Below are positions 1 to 64,000 of a DNA stretch of 64,000 nucleotides, piece by piece (position 1 is the stretch's first letter; every line of letters starts with the position of its first letter). Origin of the DNA: Larus michahellis. Its lineage: Eukaryota; Chordata; Aves; Charadriiformes; Laridae. The DNA lies in the NCBI RefSeq assembly GCF_964199755.1, contig NC_133910.1:3060501-3124500 (forward strand), given 5' to 3'. The notes under the pieces were generated by a model. The model searched no databases, was not told the origin of the DNA, and saw nothing but the letters and a program-made list of their open reading frames with translations. A program made the translations under genes and the position numbers.

Positions 1-324
1 TCTTGTCTTTCTTGGGCTGTTTTAGCTGTTTTGAATAATGAGGCTCTTAAACCTCATGTGTGTTAAACCCTCTTCTCCTGGCTGCTTACTGAACCCGGGA
101 GAACCAGGGGTAATGAGAGGTGGCTGAAAAATGGTCAGAAGAGGCAGTACCTCATTTCTCCTAGAGCACTTATCTCTGTTGTGGAGAAGGCAATAGCCTG
201 AGGACTATTCCTGTAGGACATCGCCAGGGGTAGAATGGCTTCTGAGCAGTCTGCAACAAACCATTTCACAACCTGATTTCTGCTCACTTATTTATTTTCT
301 CTCTTTTTTTTTTTTTTTCCCAAG
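1..324 (+). other. DPH7: DPH7 last intron (3' part)
   Basis: This stretch precedes the DPH7 final exon. It ends in a long T tract followed by CCCAAG, a usable splice acceptor with AG at 323-324. I see no other coding exon or repeat in it. Confidence 0.6.
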
Positions 325-947
325 CGGAAAACATGGAGGAATGTATCATCCTGTCATCCTATGTCTTGCACAATTCCTTGGCCTACGGGGCTGACTGGTC
401 AAGGCTGTGTCCAAGGGATTCCTGGACTGCAACACAGGACTCTGCCGCTGTGTGCCAGTCTTCAGAGGAGTTTGTGGGAAGATCAGAGGAAGGAGACGAG
501 AGACTGAATTTGCAGGTCCAAAACCTGAAGATAATTTATGAGTCTCCTACAGCTACTTTTGATGTGATACTGGATGAGGAGAGTGAAGGCCCTGCCTTGC
601 CGCTCAAAGCAGGGGGGGGTCCTAAGCTGTCTGGGGCTCCTGACCTGGATAGGGGCCCCGGTTTAAAGGGGAGTTTAGATTCAGCCATGGGCCCTGACCA
701 AGGGGGAGATCCCCAGTCAGCCAGTGGTTCTGCCTTGGGAGTTCAGAGACCCAACGGGATGGGCCTGGAGAGAAGCAGTGGCTCAGCCAAGTCTCTAGAC
801 AGCCCCAAAGAAATGAGCATTGTAGCAACTTGTTCTTTCTATGACAATATCCTCCATGTCTGGAAGTGGGAGATGAGCCTGGTGAGCCCTTTGGGGACGT
901 CGGGTACCACATCTCCGTCTGAAAGAGCAGCTGAAAGTGTGCATTGA
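325..947 (+). CDS. DPH7: DPH7 last coding exon (partial gene, diphthine methyl ester hydrolase, WD-repeat protein)
   Basis: DPH7 (WDR85) removes the methyl ester from diphthine during diphthamide synthesis on eEF2 in the cytosol. This exon carries the end of its WD-repeat propeller. It opens after a T-rich acceptor and reads on with no start of its own. The first part contains [10 protein letters not shown], matching the SLVYGADWS-type segment of the family. The last blade reads [17 protein letters not shown], which closely matches the mammalian C-terminal blade as I recall it. Between them lies about 110 residues of Gly/Pro/Ser/Asp-rich low-complexity sequence. After WKWE the frame runs on for about 24 residues to TGA at 945-947, while the human protein, as I recall it, stops two residues after WEWE. 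Downstream lie MRPL41 and PNPLA7, the order known in human, which supports the call. Upstream exons lie outside the window. The identification is from recalled family features, not a search. Confidence 0.85.
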
Positions 948-3900
948 CCAGTCCCGGGGGAGAGGGGTGGGAAACTCCTGTACTGAGAGCGACAGCTGAG
1001 CTTACGCCCTCTCTAATTTCTGCTGGGCTTTTCCAGTGTTATTGCTGAGCTTGTGAGTCTTTTAAGGCCGATGCTGATGGAATAACTGGTGTTTTATTTT
1101 CGGCACTGAGGAAAGCCTTTGCTTGGAGGAGTGTGGTCAAGCACAGATGCGTTTATTTAGTTTTCCTTTAATGTACTAGCTCAAAGTAGGAGAGCCTTCC
1201 TCACAAAGGCTGCTTGTTTGTACCCTGTATCCCTTCAAGGCTGGTTTGCATTTGTACGATTGATCTGTTAAGCCTGTTCTCCTTCCATCACAAACCAAAC
1301 TTGGCTGCGCTGCTACATGTAGACACAGGATGTGGTCTGAGTTTTCCTGAATGTCTCAGGAGAGCCCATGCGTACGGGCTTCGCTGTGTGCGCACCTCGC
1401 TGTGCGATCTGTAAACCAGTAGGTACCTTGAGAAGATGCTCAACGACGGTCCAGATAGTGCCAGTGCAATGTGCTCACGGTGATTTTTAGTAGAGAGAAA
1501 TCCTTTTTTAGAAGGAATTCCAGACGGACGGGTACAACAGACAGCAGCTCGGTGTCAGGAAGCTTTGTTCTGAGCAGAGCCTTTCTTGTGGGGATTCTGG
1601 TCTGTCTGCACAGTCTGATTTTTACATCAGACTCATCACCTGGTTGCAGTCGTGCTTTATCGCTCTCCAAGTTAGGCACAACCTGGTTTAGCATAATTTG
1701 TGTCGCGAGCCCCGCTGTGTTTTAGTGCCGCCCTTAACCCCCCCATAGCCTCTTGGTAGCAAACTCATGTTTTCTGCTCTCCACAGGGAGATATACATTT
1801 AGGTCCAAAGTCAACATCTTTCAGTTTTATAACGGTGAACAGCTTTAAGATCAAAACCTCCAAAAAACATAAGCAGTGTCTCCTGACATTTTTTAAGTTC
1901 AGAATAAGTAAGTAAAGAAACCAAAATCTTAACAACATTGCCCTAACTACCTCCAGGAATGGCTGCAGAATTTCTCATGGTCGCTCCATTGGCTTTCTTT
2001 TTTCACTGTGAAATATCAGCAAAACTTCGTTTCTGGAACACTTTCTCTATTATCTTCCTAAAAACAGAAAAACAGCTTAAACTAGGGAAGTAACTTCTAG
2101 CTTTCATGGTTTCTCTTTGAGGGTCCTAAAGAATTAGCTGCCTGGAGGGAAAGAAACACCAGCAACAGGTCTATCTGTAACAGTGCTGCATCTAAAGCGA
2201 GGTACCAGCAGAGAAGAATTCTACTGCTTTGAAACTCCTTTTTGAAGGGTGAATGTGTATTTTAGAAAACATTCTTGAGCGCTGTTACATGAAGATTCAT
2301 ATTAGTATTGTGAACAAGAGTTTTGTTAAAAAAAAAATAAAAATCACACCCTATTTTTGGATGTTTCTAAAATAAAATCAATATAAGTGATTTATCTTTC
2401 TTGGTTGTTTTGATTTTAAAAAGCCCTGGATGGTCAGTCCTTGTGAGGACCTTCCGCCTTGTCCCGTGATGGCTCAGTCTCTTTGAGGGCATTTGGTGGC
2501 ATTGAACATTCTTTGGGAGTCAGAGTAGACAATCCAGTTCCCTCACGCCTTGTGAGAACACGGAGGGTGTATCCTGCAGCGACACGGCTTTTGACTATGA
2601 CTCGGTCTTAAAAGGTTGTAATGGCTTTTTTTATTGCCGTGTGAGATGAAGAGGAAACAGTCTGAGGTTAGTGGAGCTGGAGTAGTGTCACAGAGTGTGG
2701 CCAGAGTGGGGCCCTTGGCTTATGCACGGTGCTTGTCATTTGCCCTGAGAAATGAGGAGTCTCCATTTGTCATCTGCCTCTATGTAGGGAAGATTAAGGC
2801 AAGTGGCTTGTTCAAGACCAAGCTGTATTTGCGTCAAAGGGTAGGAGATCTCCTGCTCTCCAGCCTCATGTTCACCTGTTCTCCAGGACGTGAAGGGTTG
2901 TCCCCTCAGGGAAGTGCAAGGTGGAGCCTAAAGAAGTGACACCTCTGAAAGAAAGGGGCGAAGCATCACCTCTGCCACCAGCCACAGCACCCAGCCTCAA
3001 GGCAGAAAACAACCCCTTCTGTATAACCATTATTCTGATGAGCTGAAAAATAAGTTAAAAAGTTGTGCTGCTGTGCTGACAACTCCTTCCCGCGCAGTTC
3101 TCTGGGGCTGCAGCACCCCCTCCCTGCCAGCACAGCCCTGGACAGGCCTGAAAAGAGGTATTTTTTTAAACAACACTTTAAGGACTCATCTGCCAATCTT
3201 CACTACAGACTGGATGCTCACAGAAAACACAGTAAACATGCTTCGTTTCTCCACAAGTGAACATTTTCATTGCAGTTTAGTTCTCTAATGCTTAAGCTTT
3301 GCAGTAGTTGGTATTTGGAAACCTCATGGAAAAAAACAAAACTCCTGAGTACCTCTTGCGAGGGCAGCAGTCACCAGACACAGAACTGCCACACAGAAGA
3401 ATCACTTTCTCAAAAGACTCCAGTGCTTAGGCGTCAGAGAAAACATTATTACCAAAGACATTTAGAATTTAGCAGTTTCTACTTTAAACAGTTGCACTCA
3501 ACTATGTAAGTGTCACTTGTATCCATTTAATCTGACCAACAGCAAGACACTGCTCTTCTAGGGTGTCAAAAAATAACAATTCTTGAGATATGTTTCAAAT
3601 GTAAACAGTTACCTTGTAACTTCAAGCAGCTGCACTAAAGAACAGATATTAAATGTACCTATTAACTGTATCTTGATTTACTCTAAAAGAAAGATAAGCT
3701 CTAAGGCTTGGGAAAGTCTGGAACAAAGTGGTGGCATTCAATGTAAGCCACAGTTCTCTGCTCTGAGAGAGAGTTATGGGTGCAGCCATGGTTTGGCCTG
3801 GTGGGCGTCTTGCTCCTGCCTTGATGGAACGTGTCACGGGGGCTGGGGGTAAATCACTGAAGGGTTCTGTCCCTTGGTGTGAGCTGGGCAGTGCTCCCAG

Positions 3901-4235
3901 GCTGGGGACAGCTTGCAGCAGCCGGCTTTCCCCAGCCAAGAACACCAGACTCTCCCAAGGAGATCAGATGTGCCCTCTCTTCTTCCCAGAAAACAGCAGT
4001 TCCTTCCCAGAAGGAAGGAAAGATGTTTTAGCAGCCTGAAGAGAAACTGCCTCCTGCTAATTGTCAGCGCCTGGTCAATCAGCTCCTCTCTGGGCACCCA
4101 CATGCTCACACAACCCAATTACATGCACAATGCAAGACACAAGTAACACTTTCCTAAGCGAGGGATGCAAAATTAACCCCCGATTTCCCCACAGCAATTT
4201 AAATCAGACATTGCAGAAAGAATACATGGAAGGAT
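948..4235. other. DPH7 3' UTR and DPH7-MRPL41 tail-to-tail spacer
   Basis: No further coding exon is visible here. The first 1.4 kb is probably DPH7 3' UTR, ending near two AATAAA motifs at 2336-2341 and 2371-2376. The stretch around 2750-2830 faintly resembles a reverse-oriented MIR SINE, but too weakly to call. Open frames in this stretch are short and carry no recognisable motif. Confidence 0.5.
2336..2412 (+). promoter_or_regulatory. DPH7: Candidate DPH7 polyadenylation signals
   Basis: Two AATAAA hexamers (2336-2341 and 2371-2376) are followed by a T/GT-rich stretch around 2395-2412, the arrangement of a vertebrate poly(A) site. If used, the DPH7 3' UTR would be about 1.4 kb. I saw no good hexamer closer to the stop codon. 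Use is inferred. Confidence 0.45.
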
Positions 4236-4240
4236 TTGCT

Positions 4241-4246
4241 TTTAAT
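4241..4246 (-). promoter_or_regulatory. MRPL41: Candidate MRPL41 polyadenylation signal (ATTAAA)
   Basis: TTTAAT on the plus strand reads ATTAAA on the minus strand, about 95 bases past the MRPL41 stop codon. This is the common variant hexamer at a typical distance for a compact housekeeping gene. Confidence 0.5.
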
Positions 4247-4340
4247 AGCCAGTGACAGAAGCTGTCCCATGTTTGCTGGTGTGGGTTGTGTCTCACAGGA
4301 CGATGATGCTCTTCACCCCAGGAGCCCTGCTGCTTGCTCC

Positions 4341-4748
4341 CTACCGCACATAGTTCTTGGGGAAGAGCTGGAAGAGCTTGCCCTCCTGCGTCGGCTCGAA
4401 GCCATACTTCTCCAGGTTGTTGGGGTCAAAAGCACCTTCCTTCACATCCTTCTCAATGCGGGGAGCCACCACCTCAGTGAAGAGCTGCTTGGCCGTCATG
4501 GGTGGCTCAGAGCCCGGGGGGGCGCGGTACGAGACGTAGGGCTTGAGCTTGAAACCTTCCAGGTCGGGGACGATGAACTGGGGCACCATCTCCTCGACGC
4601 GGATGAACTTTCTGCTGGAGGTGAGCACACCCGGCCTCCTGGCGCCCCGGCCCTTGTTGTAGCTGCGCGGGCCGCGCTTGCTGGTGAAGGGGGACATGCG
4701 GTCGGCGCCCCGCACCAGCCCGCGGGCCAGCTCGGTCAGCAGCCCCAT
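4341..4748 (-). CDS. MRPL41: Mitochondrial ribosomal protein L41 (mL41), single exon
   Basis: This 135-residue protein is a subunit of the mitochondrial large ribosomal subunit (39S), encoded in the nucleus and imported. The frame is intact and intronless, as in mammals, where the protein is 137 residues. The N-terminus [19 protein letters not shown] is Arg/Lys-rich, fitting a matrix-targeting region. The middle has the hallmark [15 protein letters not shown] and the C-terminus has [19 protein letters not shown], both nearly identical to the human protein as I recall it. The start has a strong context, GCC before ATG and G after it. The gene is head-to-head with PNPLA7 across a shared CpG-rich promoter and tail-to-tail with DPH7. 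A 259-codon open frame on the opposite strand is only a shadow of this GC-rich gene. Confidence 0.97.
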   Translation of the reverse strand: MGLLTELARGLVRGADRMSPFTSKRGPRSYNKGRGARRPGVLTSSRKFIRVEEMVPQFIVPDLEGFKLKPYVSYRAPPGSEPPMTAKQLFTEVVAPRIEKDVKEGAFDPNNLEKYGFEPTQEGKLFQLFPKNYVR

Positions 4749-5405
4749 GGCCGGGAACCTGCGGCCTCCACAGGGCGCGGTGAGACCGCTCTGGCACCAC
4801 CACCCTCACCTCACGGCGCTCCCACCTCCCCACACACCAACACCGCCCGGTCTCATTGGCCGGCAGGCGCCAGCCAATCCGCAGCGCCCATCGTAACGCC
4901 GCGGCGAGCGCGGGCCATTGGCCGCGGGGGTGGGGGCTGTGCCGCCCAATCAGCAGCGAGCAGCGCGGGGCGTGGGCGGGGCCTGCCGCTTGCCCTCGGC
5001 GGGCGGCGGGGGTGACCTTTGACCCGGGCGGCTCCCGGTGTGGCGGCGGCTGAGGGGCGCGATAGGGCGGGCCGGGCCTGGTGGGACGGCTCGGCTCGGC
5101 TCGGCTCGGCTCGGCGGACGGCGGCCCGTTAGCGTCCCGTGTCTGTTTAACGGGAGGGACCGTGGGCCTGACTGTGGTGACCGGCGGTCGCAGAGGGGCT
5201 GTAGCCGCGCCCTGGAGCGTCCGAGGGAGGTCCTGCCGCCCCGCTCCCCGGGGACCTTCGGCAGCCGGCGGTGCCGGTAGCGCCGCCTGTGCCCGAGCCT
5301 CGCTGGGTCACTCGGCCGGGCCGGGGGGACGGAGCGGGCAGGCGGCGGGGCTTCGGGTCGGGGGTGCCGTCGTCTCCTAGCGCCGTCTGCTCCTCGTTCC
5401 TTGGC
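4749..5405. promoter_or_regulatory. CpG-rich divergent promoter of MRPL41 and PNPLA7
   Basis: The 657 bases between the two start codons are very rich in G, C and CpG, continuing into both first exons. Four CCAAT-type boxes (NF-Y sites) cluster in about 100 bases: ATTGG at 4855-4859, CCAAT at 4874-4878, ATTGG at 4917-4921 and CCAAT at 4946-4950. Sp1-type GC boxes occur at 4974-4982 and near 5065-5071. No TATA box is obvious. This is the classic layout of a bidirectional housekeeping promoter. Transcription starts cannot be fixed from sequence. Confidence 0.8.
5087..5115 (+). repeat. (CGGCT)5 pentanucleotide tandem repeat
   Basis: Five perfect copies of CGGCT followed by a partial sixth lie in the CpG island, probably in or near the PNPLA7 5' UTR. 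Confidence 0.9.
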
Positions 5406-58859
<53,454 letters not shown>

Positions 58860-61800
58860 GTAAGAAAATTAAAAGTATTTTCTGTCTATCTCAAAAGACG
58901 TCTGAGGAGCTGAAGCTCTCTGTTAGCATCGAGTCCTCTGGGTTTTTTGTATGATTGATGCCCGCTGAGAAAACATTTTGCTCTGTTTGTCTGCCTGAGC
59001 TGATCTATACCAGACTTCCACCAGCTTCTCTTCCTGTATCTTCTCATCCATTAGAGCATCTTTTATTGCAGGGCTGTTGTGTGTCTCTGGAAGAAGTTCA
59101 TGCTAAATGCAGGAAATGCATATTTAGCAAAGCGGAAATCACTTAGTGCTATTGATAGCGAATGAAAGTTTGACTTCTAAAATCCCTTTAAAACGTTGTT
59201 ATTTGGTTGTTTTGCTCACTGGGACTGGAAGTCAGCACTTGGGTAGATGTACCCGGGTTTCCAGAGCGTTGATATTTGGGGGTTGGGTTTCCTTTTCCTT
59301 GCGTTTCAGGCTCAGTCCTCGTTCTGCAGCCACCAGGCCCGTCTGTGTCCTGAAGACTCAGATCGCTCCCTTTGAATCCATCAACTCATCCATCTTCTTT
59401 AATTCCCTTGACATTATACCTCTCTCCTGCAAAGCTGGAGACTGACGGACTTGAAATTTAATTCTTTTGTCCCTAAGTACATTAGGGACATTATACTAAG
59501 CACTAAATCATTGCACTAGCCTTAAAGGCAATTCTTTAATGCTCTTACTTCAGATTATTTCTGATTTTTTTCTTTTTGCTGTCTTTAAGACATATACTTA
59601 TTTTACCAGATTTCTTAAAAATACCTGCAAAAGTAATAAACCTAATTAAAATACTTGTATTCTTTTGCCTTCCTGGGACCCACAAAAACATTTTTGATTT
59701 TTTTTTTTTAACTGTATAATACAAAGCCTCTATTCACGCATTCTCATGTCAAAAAAACCCCAACCTGTGGGGTTCTGTCTGTGTTATTGCTAGGGTAATT
59801 TCCTCATTGCGCTACGCGTTCAGAAGCGCTGTCAATGAGAAATAATCTTCGGGCTTTCCCTGTAAGCGTTATTTTTGCTTAAGGGTTTCTGAACTTGTGT
59901 TGGGGGTTGTCGAGGCGCTCCCGTTCTCTGGGGCTCTCTTGAATACTCCTCTGATTCCGCTGTTCTCCGTGCGGCGGAGATTTCCTGCCCCGATGTAGGA
60001 GCTGGTGGCAGCGTGTAACCTCTGTGCCTCACCAGCCACCGCCGGGTCCCGCCAGGCTGCCGTCCTCCCTTGGGTTGTTCTTTCTCCTGTCCCGGTCCTC
60101 GTGACTGGTCAGGGCGTGAGGAAATGAGCCGGGTGGGATTTAAAACCACCTTTTTCCTTACATGGGGGATGATTTTTAAATGTTACTGGCAAACATTTAA
60201 ACTGTAAATTACTGGGAAGCACCGAACACGTCATATTTAGCAATGCCTTGAACACAGCCTTTGTGCAGACCAGCGCTGTAATCCTGCCTTCTTTTCTGGG
60301 GCAAGAACGGATTTCAGCGCCTCCTTTCTCTCGCTTCCCGTTTCCTATTCTATCAGTTGGCAAAACTTACGCGTGCTCTCTGTGGAGACGTAAATCTTTT
60401 TGCTTTGCAGTTAAAGTTGAGCTCGAGTGTTACATTTCTAGTGCAACTCAAAACATTTATTTGTAATAGAATTCAAATGTCTTCCCATCAGCCCGTCAGC
60501 CTCAAATTCCTGGCCTTTTTAATATGGAATTGGTTTTCTCTGGACGTGCGTGTAGTTTGGCTAATTAGTTGCAATGAAACAAAATGCCAAAATAGAACTT
60601 TTAAGGAAACGTGTTGCAAAAAAGGTTGTTAGAAAAACACATCCTTGCTGCTGTTTGAGATCTCCAAATTCTAAATAAAGGTTAAACTGGTATCAAAAAT
60701 GTGAGAGCTTACTATCGGATTATTTTAGAACAGGCATTAGAAATAGAAAGAGGAGTGTGAGATAGACTTTAAGTAGGTGATTTGTGTGGTTAATGCTGCC
60801 AGACTGGCTTAAGAACCTAAGATAAAGTATTTATTTATTTTTTTTTTAATATGATCTCAAAGTTCTTGTGTCTTCTCTTTTTGTGCGTTTGGTCCATCAG
60901 ATAAGAGAGGAAGGACAGAAGTGAGGGGAAATTGAGGTGACGGAGGAAAACAATAGGGCAGACAGTTTGAAGTCAAGTAGAAAGTACAAAATCAAGTTTC
61001 AAGTTAAAGGAGTGTCCTGGGGAGAAGGTTTTGAGCTGGGAACTAATGAACTGCACACAGAAAAGGGTCTGGGTAGCTGGTTCTTAGAAGAAGAAACCAG
61101 GCATTGGAGGATCAAAAGCTGACCGTGCCCGAACGATGTCATACAGTTGAGAAAAAAAATAACGATGTCAACAGAATGTTTTCTGGAGTGAAGAAATCCT
61201 TGCATTCTCCCTGATATTGGAAAAGCTTCAGTACCAGTGGCAGCGCGTCTGAAGGAAGAGACAGACCAAATGAAGAGAGTCGAGAGGACAAAAAGGCGGC
61301 TGACTGGTGTTTAGAAATATTTATCTATAGAGGCAAAAAGACTGTGAAAGGTGAAGGGAAAACACGGTAGCTATTTTCAGATGTATAGAGTTGTCTTCTA
61401 ATAGCCGGGGCATCGGCTGCTCGCCATACCGGCATGGCAAATGGTAGTGTCCTGACATTGCAGCGGTTGGATATTAAGAAAAAGCTGATTCTACTCTCTA
61501 GAAAGGCTAAAAGATTGTTACTCGTTTTTATAACCTCTTAAAAAATTGTGTTTGAGGTAGTGCCTAGTGCTGAGCAGAGGGATGGGCCGGATGAATTCTC
61601 CCGGTCCTGTTTTCTCTCCTGTTATTCTAGGAGAGTGATGTATCCACCGGATTTATGATGTTGTTTTCCCCATCCAACCAGAAGTAATAAAGTAATGAAG
61701 GGATAGCAGGTGCCATAGTTTTGAAATAATTGACTAGGTAGCAAGAGCTGGCTTGTGATTCAGCAGCATGCCGAGGGGGGGGGAATCTCCCTCTTAGTCC

Positions 61801-64000
61801 TCTGCAAAGTAGAGAAACGTCTTTTAAGAAAACAGGGGAAAAAAGCAACTCTGCCTCTGTCAAACACTTGCTGTCAGGAAGGGTCAGTTAACCGGAGTCT
61901 CACTGGGTGGAACAGGGGTCAAACATTGGTGCTTGTCCCCCTGAGTCAGGTGAAATGTTCTCTTAGTTCAGAGGATCCCCATGCCAGGGAGAACGGCTTT
62001 GTTGGGATCTTCCTCTTGGCAGTCAATAGCGTGTGCCCTAATGGCCAAGAACCAGGCAGTTCCCGAGACGGAATTACCCTCTCAATTAGTTACCCCGGAG
62101 ATGTACTATTTCTTGTCAAGGGCAAAAAGCCCTTTAATTCGAGGAGTTAGCGGAGAGCCTCCATCCAGCATACTTCATCACGCGTACAGTCGTGACATGT
62201 TTGTAGATGGTCCAGAAAGGGATCCAACTCTGGAATGCGCCGTAAGAAACTATTACCCGATGGGTAGGAAAATGGTAAACGTGGGTGGTACTTGCTGATG
62301 AGAACAGCATCGAATGAGGGAAATCACGCTCTATTAGTCCGTACAGTAATTCAGGTTCTTGAGCTGTGATGTACAAATGGGCAGCTGCTGCCCGGGGAAG
62401 CACCGAGCGCTCGCCCTGGTTTGTCCCCTCCCCTGGGCATCGGCTGCGGTCCTGTCGGGCAGGGTACTGGTCTGCTGGGGTCTTTGGTGGGACGTGCTGT
62501 AGCCGCTGTTATTGTGTGGGCTGAAACAGACGGGTGAGCATGGGGAAGCTCATCTCAGTTATAAGTACCAGCCAAAATTTCAGAGTGTGTGCCCAGAAGT
62601 GGCAGATGTTGACTTGTAGATCCTGCTCGGTTTGCAGAAGTCACATCCACATCTCCTGGCTTCTCAGTAAAGCATCCCATCTGGGAGTCACTCTGGTATG
62701 CCATCCTGGACGTTCCCAATCGGAAGCCGTCCACAGTGCCAAACTTCTCCCTGGTTTTCTGGGCGCTCCTGCCCGGGGGCCGCAGCTCCCCCGTAGAGCC
62801 GTCGGGGCACTCGGCCAGCCGGAGCGTTTGCTGCTCCGACGGCCCCGCTGCTTCTGGTGCCGTCTGCGGCTTTCCAGAGCTGCGGGAGCAAAAGGGAATT
62901 GATTCTTTCTATTTTCATCCCTGCCTTCAGTTCAGAAAAGTAGGACAGAGAATCAGCTCACGATTTTTGGCACCGCAAAGCGGTTTCGAAGCAGTAGCGA
63001 GAGCGCAGAATTTGTGAACAGATTCCGGAGATGTTCTAACATCAGTGTAGAGCTTGGATCGCGTTTCGTAGAGCAGCTTTGCCTCTGCTGAGCTGAGATT
63101 GCTTTTGGTTTGTTGGTTGGTTTTTTTAATTTTTTTATTTTTAATTCTAACTTGAAATTTAGACCTGCTGTAGCTGATGGAAATCGCAGTGAGAAATTGC
63201 TGCGGAGCTGTGGGGGGGTGATGTGCAAGACAAGCGTTTGCGTGCTGGAAATGCCTGCTAGAAAATACTGAGTTTTTCCTGCGTCCTTCTTTTAATTCTC
63301 TAAGTCTGCCCTTGGGGTTTAAATACATTCAGAACCAGCTTGAGCAGCGAGCCCTGCTCTCTCTGTACGCGGATTTTAACCAGGGCTTTTCTGCAGTGGC
63401 TGGAGCCTTCCCGAGGGTTGTCAGCCCTGCGCGGGAGCTCGCCGCTGCGCTCCCTCCGGCTCTGGGTGTATTGTGTATCACCTCGTTTCAGCTCCACGTG
63501 ACGCTGTGGAATAGGTCAGGAGAGGCCACGCTTCTAGATTTTTCTGCATTCGTCCTCACGGCCCACTGAAAAAAGTTTTCCTTGACTGTAGGAGAAGGGG
63601 ATGTGAAAAGGAGAGAGGGTTCGGTGGGAGCGTGGCCGGGGGCTGTGGCCGCCCGACGCGAGGCCGGCGGGAGCACGAGCTCAGTCACGGCAGTGATGCA
63701 GGGCTGATGTTCTTCAAGACACAATTGATCACAAGCATTAGAAGCTCAAACAGCCCCTGGATAAAGCTTCAGTTCTTCCGTGCGCGTTAGCGGCGTTTGT
63801 AAAGGTGCCAGAAATTGTGGCGAGCGAGGGTTTAAGATGCGCTTTGTCACGGCGGGTCTCAAACCGCCCGGAGTTTTCATCGGAGCCCCCTTGCGAAGCT
63901 GCCGGGTTCTGTGACAAGCAGAGTGTTTCATCTGAGCTGGGGCTGTGCAAAGCTTCAATAACCCCATGGTTTTATTCAAGTTGGTGATCTAATTTCCCTC
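58860..64000 (+). other. PNPLA7 intron 18 (5' part, continues past window)
   Basis: The 5.1 kb after exon 18 contains no sequence matching the expected next exon (VVTRLIHLL). It has GC-rich patches near 59900-60100, 62740-62890 and 63600-63670, but no recognised exon, CR1 copy or RNA gene. Confidence 0.6.

Noticed and set aside
4236-5015. 259-codon open frame on the plus strand
   Set aside because: It lies antisense to MRPL41 and its promoter. GC-rich sequence lacks stops, and the product has no recognisable domain while MRPL41 is near-identical to its mammalian counterpart.
58860-64000. Search for the next PNPLA7 exon (VVTRLIHLL)
   Set aside because: No segment encodes it in any plus-strand frame with splice sites, so it is taken to lie beyond the window.

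Overview
The window is vertebrate nuclear DNA, most likely from a bird. Genes are split into short exons with GT-AG introns. The dispersed repeats are dominated by CR1 (chicken repeat 1) LINE fragments, with a solo endogenous-retrovirus LTR and faint MIR-like SINE fossils. The gene order DPH7 - MRPL41 - PNPLA7 is the one known from human 9q34.3. I cannot name the species from sequence alone.

Layout. Positions 1-947 hold the last intron and last coding exon of DPH7 (plus strand), the WD-repeat enzyme of diphthamide synthesis. Positions 948-4235 hold its probable 3' UTR and tail-to-tail spacer. MRPL41, a single-exon mitochondrial ribosomal protein gene, lies on the minus strand at 4341-4748. 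A CpG-rich divergent promoter (4749-5405) with four CCAAT boxes separates MRPL41 from PNPLA7. PNPLA7 (plus strand) fills the rest of the window. I can place 18 coding exons whose splice phases all join without a break, giving 684 codons. They encode the N-terminal membrane anchor and the three cyclic-nucleotide-binding-like domains of this lysophospholipase. The patatin catalytic half is not in the window and must lie downstream of 64000.

Introns make up about 80 percent of the window. The largest (43486-58745) holds a solo LTR of about 809 bp inserted into an older CR1 copy with a 5-bp target duplication, plus two other CR1 copies. Other CR1 copies sit in introns 3, 9, 11, 12, 13 and 15. Two of them lie very close to splice sites (exon 10 acceptor, exon 12 donor).

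Function. The three genes act in separate pathways: eEF2 modification, mitochondrial translation, and lysophosphatidylcholine breakdown at the ER and lipid droplets. They appear linked only by conserved order and by the shared MRPL41/PNPLA7 promoter. I found no operon, CRISPR array, tRNA, rRNA or convincing new system. The most notable observations are the transposon-splice site junctions, a NAGNAG acceptor, the nested LTR, the enlarged DPH7 tail and a perfect 11-bp hairpin in intron 13.
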